Positions 18,006 through 28,181 of a stretch of 64,000 nucleotides of DNA are shown here, piece after piece. The position numbers were made by a program, and so were the translations under genes. The DNA is from an uncultured Pseudodesulfovibrio sp. GTDB taxonomy: Bacteria; Desulfobacterota; Desulfovibrionia; Desulfovibrionales; Desulfovibrionaceae. Position 1 is the stretch's first letter. Each line of letters opens with the position of its first letter. Location: contig NZ_OY776488.1 in NCBI RefSeq assembly GCF_963675635.1, positions 1,033,740-1,097,739 on the forward strand, written 5' to 3'. Below the pieces are notes generated by a model. That model had not been told where the DNA came from, made no database searches, and saw only the letters and a list, made by a program, of their open reading frames with translations.

Positions 18006-20096
18006 ATGAAACTTTCGCTCTCTTTTCTCGCTTTACTGGTCTGTTTAATCTTATCCGGCACCAATAGCATGGCAGCTCAAAAACAGACCTTTCAACAATG
18101 GCTGGAACATTATGGCGCATGGGATCGTCTGGAAAATGAATATGCAACAGAAAACACTGAAGATTCACCAGAAGCGACTCTCAAACGTGCTCAAGTGTAT
18201 TTGAACCTTAATTCACCGGGAAAAACACTTGAAATCATTGAAATGACCCCTGCCTTCGAGGACAGAACTCTTGAAGCAGAAAGACTCTGGCTTGGTGGTC
18301 AGGCATATCGAGGTTTGGGCGACCTATCCAAATCTGTTCTTTGGTTCACCCAAGCAACAACGTTCATGGAAAACTCAGAGGCCCAACGTCGGTTAAAAGA
18401 TGAACCAGATCTTGAGAACATCTGGCACGATGTCTGGCTCAAAATGTATTGGTCATATACAGCCAATCACACTCTTTCCAAAGCGGCACAAAAGGATGCA
18501 CTCAATTTGGTAACGACTGTTGGACAACGGGTATGGAATAATGATTTCTGGCTAGCATCAAAATCACTACTCAACGGTAAACAATCAGAATTAAAAGAAG
18601 AAAATACAAAATATTCAGCTAAGGCTACTCCAGCTTCCTCCCCTTTTCTGTCCTCAAGTGACACTGCACTGATTGCCCAGGCCATGGCATCTGCATCGTT
18701 AGAAAAATTCGATGAAGCAAATACTCATATCGACAAGATTTCACAGGAAACCGTTAAAGTATTCTGGAAATCAATTGTCGCCTTCCTAAAAAACGGCAAT
18801 GTCCCTACGAATCTCGATTCATTCACTACTGGTAATTACCTGAAAGCAAACGCATTCTGGGCAGGGAATGTTTTGGCTCCATTCTCCAAATCGCGGAGTC
18901 AATGGTTCCTTGGCAATCCTCAGTCCGGACCATGGACACAGTTCAGGAACAATCTTCTTGCAATGTCACTTGATGATGCCAAAAAGGCCATCGACAACGA
19001 GCTGGGCTCCATGTTGATATCTGAACAAACATCTGCCCTGCTCACAAACTTCAAACTCGCTTTAACTCTCTCGAACGGCGACATTGCTACATCCAGAACG
19101 CTCTGGAATTCATTGAATAAAAATTCTTTACCTATTTCACTTCGCCTTGCCGGACTGCTTACCTTCAAGGATAACTTGAACAATGTTCTGCCAGAAAAAC
19201 CCGCTGAATCCTATGCGCTTTATCCGATCATGACAGCCCTTTCCGGTGCTGCCGGACACGATGTCAACTCACAAACCGAAGCCCCCTTCTGGACAACTGC
19301 TCCGAACGATCAACTTGATTCGCTTTCCCGTGACCGTTACCCGCTAGACAGATTGTTACTCCTCGCATATTGGCAACAGCTCTTCAACGACAAACCATCT
19401 GTTGAACTTGCAAAACGTTCAGCCTTTCTCTTTGATGATTCTTCATTCGGCATACAGGGGCTGCTCTATCTGGCAAATGACGCTGCCAAAGCCAAAAACT
19501 TACAATTAAGTGCTTTTTATCTGAATCAAATCGACGAACCCACTCTTCCACCAAACCTGAAAATGTCCTGGCTTGATATCAAAACTCGCATAGAGCTTGA
19601 TTCCGGCAGACAGGGAGCGGCTCTCGATACGTATAAGGATATGGTCGAAACCGGCACTCCTATCCCGATCATGACCCGTTTGCGAATGGCATTACTGTAT
19701 CAACAACGCAAAGACTATAAAGCGGCCCAGAAAGAGCTGTTGTCCATGTGGAACAATCGAGGCATCATGACAACCGCCCTTCAAGCAGAAACACTGTTCT
19801 GGCTGGGAGAAGGCGAACACGCCATGCGGAATACGGACAAGGCTCTGGATTATTATCTTCAGTTAGCCTGGCAATATCCCCAGGAAAACATATGGGCTCT
19901 GACCGCCATGTATAGGGCTTCTCTCATTTATGAAAAGCGTGGAAAATATGAAACTGCCAAACGACTTCTCGGAACGGTTATCCGCAATGCCGCCCGTAAA
20001 GAACAGCGTGAAGCTGCCAAGGCACGAATTGATGCCATCAACAAAAAGATCGGCAAACAGCAAGATAGTAAAAGCACCTTGGCATACCCATTCTAA
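18006..20096 (+). CDS. Exported TPR-repeat protein of unknown function
   Basis: A 696-residue protein with an N-terminal signal peptide (MKLSLSFLALLVCLILSGTNSMAAQ, likely cut after AMA/SMAA). Helical repeats fill the rest, clearest at both ends: PEATLKRAQVYLNLNSPGKTLEII near the N-terminus, and ALLYQQRKDYKAAQKELL and EGEHAMRNTDKALDYYLQLAWQYP near the C-terminus. It should therefore be periplasmic and scaffold-like. No catalytic lysozyme or transglycosylase motif was found. It stands alone between a long upstream gap and a terminator-like hairpin. Function not recognised. Confidence 0.75.
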   Translation: MKLSLSFLALLVCLILSGTNSMAAQKQTFQQWLEHYGAWDRLENEYATENTEDSPEATLKRAQVYLNLNSPGKTLEIIEMTPAFEDRTLEAERLWLGGQAYRGLGDLSKSVLWFTQATTFMENSEAQRRLKDEPDLENIWHDVWLKMYWSYTANHTLSKAAQKDALNLVTTVGQRVWNNDFWLASKSLLNGKQSELKEENTKYSAKATPASSPFLSSSDTALIAQAMASASLEKFDEANTHIDKISQETVKVFWKSIVAFLKNGNVPTNLDSFTTGNYLKANAFWAGNVLAPFSKSRSQWFLGNPQSGPWTQFRNNLLAMSLDDAKKAIDNELGSMLISEQTSALLTNFKLALTLSNGDIATSRTLWNSLNKNSLPISLRLAGLLTFKDNLNNVLPEKPAESYALYPIMTALSGAAGHDVNSQTEAPFWTTAPNDQLDSLSRDRYPLDRLLLLAYWQQLFNDKPSVELAKRSAFLFDDSSFGIQGLLYLANDAAKAKNLQLSAFYLNQIDEPTLPPNLKMSWLDIKTRIELDSGRQGAALDTYKDMVETGTPIPIMTRLRMALLYQQRKDYKAAQKELLSMWNNRGIMTTALQAETLFWLGEGEHAMRNTDKALDYYLQLAWQYPQENIWALTAMYRASLIYEKRGKYETAKRLLGTVIRNAARKEQREAAKARIDAINKKIGKQQDSKSTLAYPF

Positions 20097-20161
20097 CAAC
20101 CACAACAGTCAGAACGATGCACACCATCTGGTTGCCGTGTTCAGATAGTAATAAATCAAAA

Positions 20162-20200
20162 CAAGGTCCGGCCTGCCTCATCTGGCAGGCCGGACCTTGT
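20162..20200 (+). terminator. Hairpin after the TPR gene, probable terminator
   Basis: A 16-bp perfect stem, CAAGGTCCGGCCTGCC paired with GGCAGGCCGGACCTTG around a TCATCT loop. The T-tract behind it is poor (TTCGTG), so it may be a mRNA 3'-end stabiliser or an inefficient terminator. Confidence 0.6.
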
Positions 20201-20318
20201 TCGTGATATACGTTCCGAGTGTCGGCAGCTTTTTTTTGATCCACCACTTAGCCATATTTCTCTGCTATTATGAATTCAGCAACTCAAATTATAATATTTT
20301 TTTTAATCAGGAGACTTC

Positions 20319-20351
20319 ATGAAAAATATTATACAACCAATAAATACATAG
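20319..20351 (+). CDS. Candidate 10-codon mini-ORF upstream of the hybrid kinase
   Basis: ATG at 20319 opens MKNIIQPINT and stops at TAG. It sits 7 bases behind a good CAGGAGA ribosome-binding site, in an otherwise empty AT-rich gap of ~320 bases. The spacing and strong site are better than those of the kinase gene that follows 69 bases later. It could be a translated leader or a decayed gene start. Nothing in the peptide suggests attenuation by a particular amino acid. Confidence 0.25.
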   Translation: MKNIIQPINT

Positions 20352-20420
20352 ACAAAAAACAATACGCCTTACTTTAAAAAATTATTTGATCGATAAACAC
20401 GTAATTAAAGAGAATCAAGC

Positions 20421-22898
20421 ATGCCCATGATAATACCCACTATGAAATCGTGGCGTAAAAGTATTTGGAATCAAGCGATTGTGCTAATTCTATTTTGGAC
20501 ATTCGCCAATTTCATTTTCGCATTCATGGGTGAAGTGCTTCTCAAGCAAACATCGACCAACCTTGCTTATATCAAAGGACGGGAAGCCTTCAACAAAGAT
20601 CAGGCATTCAGATTATGGGCCACGGTTCACGGCGGAATATATGTTCCTGCAACCGATAAAACCCCACCCAACCCATACTTGTCACATATTCCGGAAAGAG
20701 ACATTTCAACTGAATCCGGAAAGCGTCTGACCCTTATGAATCCGGCCTATATGGTCCGACAACTAAACGAATACTACTCTGAACTCTTCGGAATATTTGG
20801 TCATATCACAAGCTTAACCCCATTGCGTCCAGAGAATCAGGCTGATCAATGGGAGCAACAAGCTCTTTACTCATTTGAAAATGGTGCCAAAGAGTATTCT
20901 GAAATATTTAAAGAAAACGGAAAAGACTTTATTCGAATCATGAAGCCCATGATTACAACGAAAGGATGTTTAAAATGCCATGCCCGTCAAGGGTATAAAG
21001 TTGGCGATATACGAGGCGGTGTCAGCGTCAAGGTTCCGCTGACAGAGATATCCGAATTTACTGCAAGCCAAAGGATGATGATCTATACCGGCATCCCAGC
21101 AATATGGGCACTTGGTGTTTTTTTCCTCGCTCTTGGTGGTCGTTTATTGCGACAATCGCAAAAAGAACGACAGCTGGCCCAAAAGCAAACTGCCCACGAA
21201 TCCAGATTGAACGATGTGAAAGCTCGAATTGTACGTGTCTTTTTTCAGGACAGTGTCAATATTAACGACATTGCACAGGAAGTATGCAAGGGCGCACTCG
21301 CAATAAGCGAAAGCAAACAGGGATATGTCAGTTCAATTGATCAATCCAGTCAGGCAAATATTATTAACACCCACTCAGACATGTTTGACGATACCAAGAC
21401 TTCAGTATTACCGGGCAGTCCTATCATTTTCCCCAAAGGCCCAAATGGATACAGCGGGTTATGTGGATATAGTCTCAACACACAAAAAGGGTTTTACACA
21501 AACACCCCCGAAACACATCCGGCATCAAAGGAATTACCAGAGGGACACCTGCAATTCCACAACTTCATATCCATTCCTGTGATTTACAATGACCAACTCT
21601 TTGGACAGATATCACTCGCCAACACAGACAATGAATACACAGATGAAATCCTCAACGACATTCAATCCCTTGCAGACCTTTTTGCCATCGGATTACATCG
21701 ACAGGCTCTCCAAAAAAAACTCATCTCTGCAAAAGAAGACGCTGAAGCCGCCAACAAGGCCAAGTCTGAATTCCTTGCAAACATGAGCCATGAAGTCCGA
21801 ACTCCCCTCAACGGTATTCACGGCATGCTCCAACTCTTGCAGACAACACAACTGACCGATGAACAGAGTGAATATATCACCAATGCAACCACCGCATCAA
21901 AACGTCTGACCCATCTGCTATCCGACATTCTCGATTTAACTCGAATCGAAGCCGGTAAAGTCACCATCAAATACTCACGATTCAGCCTTGAAAAGACAAT
22001 TCGGCATATCGAAGATTTATTCTATCCGTCACTCAAACAGTCTGGCTTGACCATAAGCCATGATATCTCCCCTGCCTTGCCTCAAAATTTGTTGGGTGAT
22101 GAGACCAGGCTCAATCAAATTTTGGTCAATCTCATTGGTAATGCTCTCAAATTCACCAAAACTGGAGGAATTACAATATCCCTCTCCCCTCTGGCAAACA
22201 GGAATTCTGACAAGTGTAAAATTCTTTTCACAATTACTGATACCGGCGTTGGTATCCCGGATGATAAACTCGGCATTCTGTTCCAGCCTTTTTCACAGGT
22301 CAGCGAAGGGTATCGACGCGACCAACAGGGAGCCGGATTGGGACTGGTCATAACCAAACATCTTGTCACCATCATGGGTGGAAGCATTTCCATTGAAAGC
22401 GAGGTGGGAACAGGTACAACGGTCTACTTTACATGCACATTTGACATCCCTGATCCTGATGACATTGTCATACCCGGTAAAGATATAGAAACGATCATAC
22501 CAAATGCTCAGACATTAAAAGACCTGCGGATACTCATGGCGGAAGATGAGCATATCAACAGCCTTGCAGCCTCTCGGCTCTTAATCAAAAATGGGGCTGA
22601 AGTCGTTGTGGTAGAAAATGGCAAGGAAGCGGTGGAAATACTTCGCCAGTCATCATTCGACCTGGTACTGATGGACATTCAAATGCCTATCATGGATGGC
22701 GTAGAAGCGACAAAAGCTATTCGACAAGGATTGGCAGGGAATGATAACCGAGCTATCCCGATCATCGCTCTCAGTGCTTATGCCATGACAGGAGATGCCG
22801 AAACATTTCTGGCAGCCGGAATGAACGCCTATCAGGCTAAACCTGTGGACGTGAATACGCTGCACAAGGCGATAACCGACATAATGCAAACAGCATAG
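20421..22898 (+). CDS. Hybrid sensor histidine kinase with Tll0287-like heme-type sensor, GAF and receiver domains
   Basis: An 825-residue membrane kinase. A first transmembrane helix ([21 protein letters not shown]) is followed by a ~170-residue periplasmic sensor of the DUF3365/Tll0287 type, ending in [12 protein letters not shown] with a CxxCH c-heme motif (Cys183, Cys186, His187). A second helix ([16 protein letters not shown]) follows. Next come a GAF domain (~270-430), HisKA with phospho-acceptor His457 in [15 protein letters not shown], an HATPase with [10 protein letters not shown] and [12 protein letters not shown], and a C-terminal receiver with Asp752 in LVLMDIQMP. Such sensors are thought to detect redox or small ligands. 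No partner response regulator or output gene is adjacent. Confidence 0.9.
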   Translation: MPMIIPTMKSWRKSIWNQAIVLILFWTFANFIFAFMGEVLLKQTSTNLAYIKGREAFNKDQAFRLWATVHGGIYVPATDKTPPNPYLSHIPERDISTESGKRLTLMNPAYMVRQLNEYYSELFGIFGHITSLTPLRPENQADQWEQQALYSFENGAKEYSEIFKENGKDFIRIMKPMITTKGCLKCHARQGYKVGDIRGGVSVKVPLTEISEFTASQRMMIYTGIPAIWALGVFFLALGGRLLRQSQKERQLAQKQTAHESRLNDVKARIVRVFFQDSVNINDIAQEVCKGALAISESKQGYVSSIDQSSQANIINTHSDMFDDTKTSVLPGSPIIFPKGPNGYSGLCGYSLNTQKGFYTNTPETHPASKELPEGHLQFHNFISIPVIYNDQLFGQISLANTDNEYTDEILNDIQSLADLFAIGLHRQALQKKLISAKEDAEAANKAKSEFLANMSHEVRTPLNGIHGMLQLLQTTQLTDEQSEYITNATTASKRLTHLLSDILDLTRIEAGKVTIKYSRFSLEKTIRHIEDLFYPSLKQSGLTISHDISPALPQNLLGDETRLNQILVNLIGNALKFTKTGGITISLSPLANRNSDKCKILFTITDTGVGIPDDKLGILFQPFSQVSEGYRRDQQGAGLGLVITKHLVTIMGGSISIESEVGTGTTVYFTCTFDIPDPDDIVIPGKDIETIIPNAQTLKDLRILMAEDEHINSLAASRLLIKNGAEVVVVENGKEAVEILRQSSFDLVLMDIQMPIMDGVEATKAIRQGLAGNDNRAIPIIALSAYAMTGDAETFLAAGMNAYQAKPVDVNTLHKAITDIMQTA

Positions 22899-23056
22899 TG
22901 GGGTCTGCTCAAAAGACTCAAGCTGTTTCGCTTCACACCTGATCCACCACTCTGCTTCAGTCGGTTTCCCATATCTTCTATACTCAACAAAAGATCATGA
23001 CAAAAAAATCAACGGGACTTGACTCCCCAACCATCAGGTGTTGAAGATACTTTCCA

Positions 23057-23878
23057 ATGAAGCATATTAATGTGATGGGCTGTTGGGTGGGCATTTCTTT
23101 GCTGCTCCTGGTACATGTTGCCGGGTGTACGCGTAGCGATGTCATCGCATCCATGAAATTAGACGCGACATGGAGCCGCTTGGATTCCAAAGGCCCGCGA
23201 CCTGCTGTCGGCTGGGTACGAGGGCAATCTGATGTAATTCATATATATATAGAAGGCGACGGCGTGGCCTACTCTACCCCAACCAGCCCTTCCCTTGATC
23301 CAACACCCATAACACCCACTGCGTTACTTCTGGCTCGCATGGACGATGCGTCTGCCGTGGCTTATGTCGGGCGTCCCTGCCAATACGTGTTTGAAGATGT
23401 CTGCACCAAGAAGTGTTGGACCTCTGGAAGGTTCTCCCAGACTGTCCTTCAAACCGAGAATAGTCTTGTGGATGCGGCCAAAAAAACGACCGGAGCAAAA
23501 CGGGTGGTGTTGATCGGGTTCTCGGGCGGCGGCACGGTGGCAGCCCTTCTTGCCGAGCGACGTGCGGATGTCACAGCGCTGATCACTGTCTGCGGCAACC
23601 TCGACCATGCTGTGTGGACTACGATGCACGGCATTACCCCGCTTTATGAGTCCCTCAATCCAACAGATCATACCGTCCGACTTTCTTCCCTGCCACAGGT
23701 GCATTTCTTGGGCGAAACGGATACCAACATCAACCGAAAGGTAACGGACGCCTTTGTGTCACGACTCTCCCCCGATGCACCTGTGACGATCAGGATAGTG
23801 CCAGGGCTGGCACATGGGGGTAAAGCCTGGGCCAAAGCGTGGCCTGAATTGCTTAACGAATTGCGTCTGGATAACTGA
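23057..23878 (+). CDS. Alpha/beta-hydrolase-fold lipoprotein
   Basis: A 273-residue protein with a lipoprotein signal (WVGISLLLLVHVAGC, lipobox VAGC). The catalytic pattern is that of an alpha/beta hydrolase: nucleophile elbow VVLIGFSGGGTVAALLA (Ser in GFSGG), a probable acid in HFLGETDTNINRK, and His in VPGLAHGG. Two cysteines in CQYVFEDVCTKKC may form a disulfide. It could act on esters or peptides in the periplasm; the substrate is not predictable. It stands 158 bases after the kinase and 253 before the LuxR-type regulator on the same strand. The reading frame is rich in G+C compared with the kinase before it. Confidence 0.75.
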   Translation: MKHINVMGCWVGISLLLLVHVAGCTRSDVIASMKLDATWSRLDSKGPRPAVGWVRGQSDVIHIYIEGDGVAYSTPTSPSLDPTPITPTALLLARMDDASAVAYVGRPCQYVFEDVCTKKCWTSGRFSQTVLQTENSLVDAAKKTTGAKRVVLIGFSGGGTVAALLAERRADVTALITVCGNLDHAVWTTMHGITPLYESLNPTDHTVRLSSLPQVHFLGETDTNINRKVTDAFVSRLSPDAPVTIRIVPGLAHGGKAWAKAWPELLNELRLDN

Positions 23879-24131
23879 TCGCAACGTTCTTCGGCGCATC
23901 TAGCTGGGATGATCAATTCCGGCACTCCTGACCTATCTCCCTTTTTTTGACCATGCTTATCAGATGGGTATCCTCGAGCTTTCTCGGCTTACATGCCGTT
24001 TATGACAACCTACAAGCCGGTCATTTTTTATCAAAAGACTCCACCCGGCACTAACTGGACTATCTCACTAGGAATTGGTAAATGTTCGTAAGTTTCTTTA
24101 CATTATGACTTTGTTCAGGTGATATTACCTC

Positions 24132-26639
24132 ATGCGAACACTCTCTTTCTCAGCTGACACTTCAACTCTGTTCCACAGCCAGCGACTGATGCATGCCCTT
24201 TCCGTCATTCATGCCAAACCAGTCTCATTCATTCATGCCCCGATGGGTTACGGAAAAACCGTAGCCGTACGAGAGTACCTTCGAGAGCACAACGTCCAGG
24301 CCATCTGGGTTTCAGTATTAACCCAAGATCAAAGAGCCTTTTGGCAAGATTTTTGTTGTGCGCTACGGAGGAGTCTGCCCAAGGAAATCGCTATCCTTGA
24401 AGCACTGGAGAAGCTTGGCTATCCCTCTGACGCAGTTAAAATGGACACAGCCCGGGGAATGTTCGCCCGTCTGCAATTCCCGTCCAACACGGTATTAGTT
24501 TTTGACGATGTGCATATTTTGCCAGAGTCAAAGGCCGAACAACTTGTTCAGTTGTGCCTGCTCCTCGTGCGTCAGAGCCTCTTTCCCCCCATTGTATTTA
24601 TTTCGCGCCACTCGCCAGGTCAAACACTGGCAGAGCCCCTGCTCAAAGGATTAATCAAGGAAGTCGAACCTGCACTTTTTGTATACAACAAAGAGGAAAT
24701 ACAGGCTTACTTCAAGCAATGTGGCATCCCATTGAACGAGAAGGATGCCACCCAACTACTTAAAACGACAGGCGGTTGGATCAGCGCACTCTATCTCTAC
24801 ATGCTACATTATTCTCAGCATGGGAAACTGTCTGCTCCCACGGAACTGACCGCACTGTTGGCAAGCCAAGTCTTCGATACTCTTCAAAACGAAGCAAGAC
24901 ACCTGCTTCTTGTCCTTTCGCCTCTGGAGAGCTTTACCGTATCGCAAGCAAAAATCTCTTGTACAAACGCGGAAGCCATCCTTGCCGATGTCTTTCGACG
25001 CAATGCCTTCATCGACTACGATCCGGTGACAGAGAGCTACATGCTTCACACTTTGTTTCGCGATTTTCTGTCCAAACATTTTAATGAATTGCCTATAGAA
25101 TTGCAGCAGGAGGTTTACCTGCGCAATGCCAAATGGTTGGTTCAACATGACGAAATACGGAAAGCGGTTAAACTCCTGAGAAAAGTCAACGATGGCGCCG
25201 AAACACTTGATCTCTTGAACACGGTCGTCCAAAACCTGCCAGTCACAGAAGGCAATGGACTGCTGCTCGCCCTTTTCCGTACGTGCCGCCCAGATCTAAT
25301 GGATCACTATCCCGGCGTCATGTTCCGGTATGCCATGGCAGCTCTCAGCGCCAAAGATATGCTGACATTTTCGGATTTACTTACCCGACTGAAGCGTTAT
25401 TGCGCATCCTTACCCAACGATGACACTGTAGCGAACAGTTGGAGAGGGGAAATGGAGCTTTTGCTCGCTTTCACCAAGTATAATGACATCATGGCTATGT
25501 CAGTCCACCATAAACAGGCCGCAGTTTTTTTTCGGCAATCGAAGATCAAAAGCAGTCGTCTTTTCGGGCAGGACCCATGGACTCTGGGCTCCCCTTCGAT
25601 TCTCTACATGCTTCACCGGGAGAGCGGGAGGCTAGAGGAAGAGCTTAAACAAATAAGGGACTCACTGCCACATTACTCACGGCTGACGGGTATGCACGGA
25701 GCCGGGGCGGAAGACATCATGCTGGCAGAGGCGTTGTATAATGCTGGGGAATTCGAATCCGCCGAAGTAACCAGCCATCAGGCTTTGTCTACGGCACAGG
25801 AATATAGTCAGATCGGCATTGAGATTTGCGCCCGTTTTTTGCTCGCCCGATTAAGAATGCTACATGGCGAATATGACCAATCCATGAACCAACTCCGTAT
25901 CATGCGAGAACGCGTGGAGGAGGAAAAGGCCTTTTCGCTGTTGAAGACAATGGATTTATGCATTGGTTTTTTGCATATGAGTATTCACCGACCGGAAAAA
26001 ATCCCCAACTGGCTGCTGCAAGGATGCGAAGAAAAGCTCTACGCTTTTGCCGGCGGTTGGGCTTATTTGGTGCAGGGTGGCGCATTATTGCTCGCCGGTG
26101 GACATGCGGAATTAGTTGCCCTCTTTTCCAAATTGTTGCGAAAAGGCACATACAGCCGAAACCTCATGTTCTCCATCTATGCGAATCTGTTTATTGCCGC
26201 CGGCAACTCGGGATTGGGGTTATATGCAAAAGCGGATACGGCACTCTTTGCAGCTCTTGATTTAGCTCTGCCGGATAAAATTTACATGCCCTTTGTAACA
26301 AACTCCACTTTTTTGCCACAGTTAAAAAGTCTGAAAAAAGACGAATCATATGGCTACGACGTTCGTCGCATTCTGCAATTGTCCACTAAATTGGAAAAAG
26401 TCCGCAACGGCATAGTTTCCAATTACTTTTCAGAGAATAATCGCCCTCTCACTCCTCGTGAGCGCGAACTTGTACGACTAGCCATGACAGGCATGACATA
26501 TAAGAAAATCGCCAGTGCAGCTGGCTTGGCTCCCAATTCTGTCAAACGTTACTTTGCCGCACTATATAAGAAGCTCGGCATCAACAACCGAGAACAGTTG
26601 AAGCAGTATTTCTTAAATCATGGTGGAAAGATACTTTAA
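24132..26639 (+). CDS. MalT/LAL-like LuxR-family transcriptional regulator
   Basis: An 835-residue regulator of the large ATP-binding LuxR (LAL/MalT) type. Walker A is HAPMGYGKTVAV (Lys42), Walker B is TVLVFDDVHILP, and the middle is helical and TPR-like. The C-terminus is a LuxR helix-turn-helix, LTPRERELVRLAMTGMTYKKIASAAGLAPNSVKRYFAALYKKLG. Such proteins are signal-gated activators that oligomerise with ATP. The target is unknown, but the next transcription unit downstream is the FecR/Sel1 pair behind a long leader with a palindrome, so that pair is a plausible target. The gene has no close operon partner and ends at a strong terminator. Confidence 0.88.
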   Translation: MRTLSFSADTSTLFHSQRLMHALSVIHAKPVSFIHAPMGYGKTVAVREYLREHNVQAIWVSVLTQDQRAFWQDFCCALRRSLPKEIAILEALEKLGYPSDAVKMDTARGMFARLQFPSNTVLVFDDVHILPESKAEQLVQLCLLLVRQSLFPPIVFISRHSPGQTLAEPLLKGLIKEVEPALFVYNKEEIQAYFKQCGIPLNEKDATQLLKTTGGWISALYLYMLHYSQHGKLSAPTELTALLASQVFDTLQNEARHLLLVLSPLESFTVSQAKISCTNAEAILADVFRRNAFIDYDPVTESYMLHTLFRDFLSKHFNELPIELQQEVYLRNAKWLVQHDEIRKAVKLLRKVNDGAETLDLLNTVVQNLPVTEGNGLLLALFRTCRPDLMDHYPGVMFRYAMAALSAKDMLTFSDLLTRLKRYCASLPNDDTVANSWRGEMELLLAFTKYNDIMAMSVHHKQAAVFFRQSKIKSSRLFGQDPWTLGSPSILYMLHRESGRLEEELKQIRDSLPHYSRLTGMHGAGAEDIMLAEALYNAGEFESAEVTSHQALSTAQEYSQIGIEICARFLLARLRMLHGEYDQSMNQLRIMRERVEEEKAFSLLKTMDLCIGFLHMSIHRPEKIPNWLLQGCEEKLYAFAGGWAYLVQGGALLLAGGHAELVALFSKLLRKGTYSRNLMFSIYANLFIAAGNSGLGLYAKADTALFAALDLALPDKIYMPFVTNSTFLPQLKSLKKDESYGYDVRRILQLSTKLEKVRNGIVSNYFSENNRPLTPRERELVRLAMTGMTYKKIASAAGLAPNSVKRYFAALYKKLGINNREQLKQYFLNHGGKIL

Positions 26640-26714
26640 CCGTCCATTTTTGTAATGGCCTGATCGGTCGATTCGACCCATTATCTGATAAGACTTCCTC
26701 TTACTCAGACTTAC

Positions 26715-26757
26715 AAAGAGAGCAGCGTTGGAGCATATCCAACGCTGCTCTCTTTTA
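26715..26757 (+). terminator. Intrinsic terminator after the LuxR-type regulator
   Basis: An 18-bp perfect stem AAAGAGAGCAGCGTTGGA paired with TCCAACGCTGCTCTCTTT and a GCATA loop, ending in TTTT. Confidence 0.92.
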
Positions 26758-26901
26758 ATGCCAACTCCACCATGTAAACGCAGGCATGCATCGTCAGACA
26801 CTTGATTCAGTGGCCCAGCCAACGACTTTACAACACATTATTATAATCAAAAATATTATTAAATGCACAATATATTGAAATTATTATACTTTATTAAAAC
26901 C

Positions 26902-26916
26902 ATCACCCTGGGTGAT
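26902..26916. promoter_or_regulatory. Perfect palindrome in the FecR leader, candidate operator
   Basis: ATCACCC-T-GGGTGAT is a perfect 7-bp inverted repeat with a 1-base centre. It lies ~300 bases before the FecR gene in the 578-base gap, which is otherwise AT-rich. It could bind a homodimeric regulator. I cannot name the factor and see no matching copy nearby. Confidence 0.35.
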
Positions 26917-27098
26917 ATTGCTGTCACAAAGCCTAATGCGTAGTAGCCAATTAATGTCGTTGCATTTAATTTCATTTTAAAAAAATACGTATAATTAAAC
27001 AGTTAGGTCTTATTCTTTCATACGCCTACCAAACTGAAACTCTATCAGTGCTATGGGGAATTGAAACAACACGAACGTATTATTTAAGGAGAATCACC

Positions 27099-27221
27099 AT
27101 ATCCGTTCATCTACTGTCATGTTGTTTCACCGCAGTCACCTCAACCTGTCTTCACTATTTTGCGATCAATTGGTCACAAACATCTGTTAATGGTAATCAC
27201 AAAGGAATGGTCTCCTTATGA
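27099..27221 (+). CDS. Candidate 40-codon leader ORF (ATA start) overlapping the FecR gene start
   Basis: A strong AAGGAG ribosome-binding site at 27086-27091 stands 7 bases before ATA at 27099. From there a frame of 40 codons stays open and ends with TGA at 27219, overlapping the FecR start as ATGA. The predicted peptide (S V H L L S C C F T A V ...) has no recognisable domain. ATA is a very rare start, so it may be a non-functional relic, but the arrangement resembles a translationally coupled leader peptide. Upstream no ATG, GTG or TTG fits the same ribosome site. Confidence 0.2.
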   Translation: MSVHLLSCCFTAVTSTCLHYFAINWSQTSVNGNHKGMVSL

Positions 27222-28129
27222 AACCGGTAAAGAAAGCACAAATCCTTCTTCTCATGGCTCTATTATTTGTCTGTTCGACTTCGGCGCTGTCTTTGGCCTC
27301 CGACCGCCCCGACATAATCGGCGAAGTGGTTTCGGTAATGGGAACAGCAACAGCGAATCAGCCCGATGGCACTATGCGTACACTGGACCTAGATGCTCCT
27401 ATCATGACCAAGGACATCATAAACACCGGGTGCAAAAGCAATATTGAAATTGTTTTCAAAGACGATTCAGTATTTTCGCAAGGCCCCGATTCCAGCACTT
27501 CTCTGGATGAGTTCGTGTATTCCGCAACGCCTTCAACGTCAAAGATACTTTTTAAGGCTGGAATCGGTACACTCCGCTACGTGACAGGCCAAGTAGTCAA
27601 GCAAAACCCCGACGCTTTCTCCTTGGTAACACCGACCACCACCATAGGTATCCGAGGCACCGAGGTATTTGCCGAGCTCTCAAAAAAGCAGGAAGAAATT
27701 GGTGTACTCTCAATAGCTCCCGGGCATGTAGTCCAGATCACCACCTCAAAAATGCAGAAAACCATTTCAAGGGCCGGACTTTCCGTAAAGGCGTCTCCTG
27801 ACGGTGGGTTGAGTAATCCGTCACCAACCTCCCCGGAGACACGGACCAGAGTCATCAAGGCCGCCCCACAGACTACGCAGGGAGAAATCGGCGCCTCCCC
27901 TAGCAAAACCGATCTGGACCGCAGGATAGACGCTTTTGCCGCGGCTATTAGCCGGAGCAAAGGAAAACTCGGCGGACTCGGCCAGCACCCAGACTACGGA
28001 AGTCTTAATCACATCGCATTGCAAAAAAATGCCCATAAAGCAGCCGAATCCGATCGTTCCACAAACAGTGGAGCTGGCCTCGGTAACGATGGTGCTACCG
28101 AGGTCGATAATTTGCACGGTGATTATTAG
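27218..28129 (+). CDS. FecR-domain exported protein
   Basis: A 303-residue protein with an N-terminal signal peptide (KAQILLLMALLFVCSTSALSLAS). A FecR-type domain covers ~30-150: IIGEVVSVMGTATANQPDGTMRTLDLDAPIMTKDIINTGC, KSNIEIVFKDDSVFSQGPDSS, and TPTTTIGIRGTEVFAE, which carries the conserved IGIRGTE motif. The rest is low-complexity and rich in Pro, Ser and Gly. Proteins of this type often sit at the cell surface or periplasm and are not the sigma-regulator FecR itself. It is followed by a Sel1 lipoprotein 52 bases on, so a two-gene unit is likely. Its ATG overlaps the end of a candidate leader ORF. Confidence 0.85.
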   Translation: MKPVKKAQILLLMALLFVCSTSALSLASDRPDIIGEVVSVMGTATANQPDGTMRTLDLDAPIMTKDIINTGCKSNIEIVFKDDSVFSQGPDSSTSLDEFVYSATPSTSKILFKAGIGTLRYVTGQVVKQNPDAFSLVTPTTTIGIRGTEVFAELSKKQEEIGVLSIAPGHVVQITTSKMQKTISRAGLSVKASPDGGLSNPSPTSPETRTRVIKAAPQTTQGEIGASPSKTDLDRRIDAFAAAISRSKGKLGGLGQHPDYGSLNHIALQKNAHKAAESDRSTNSGAGLGNDGATEVDNLHGDY

Positions 28130-28181
28130 GTCATACGACATGAAACCGCAAAAATGTGGATTTGAAGGAAGGTTGTAGAAA

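Larger units (their letters stand above)
26640..27217. other. Long intergenic/leader region upstream of the FecR gene
   Basis: A 578-base gap. It holds the regulator's terminator, a palindrome at 26902-26916, and a strong AAGGAG site at 27086-27091 that is not followed by a normal start codon. The section 26820-27000 is AT-rich. The promoter of the FecR/Sel1 pair should lie here, but no convincing -35/-10 pair was found. Confidence 0.5.

Noticed and set aside
18006-20096. TPR protein as a lytic transglycosylase (Slt-like)
   Set aside because: The C-terminus lacks the catalytic ESxxxP/GxMQ-type motifs of the family.
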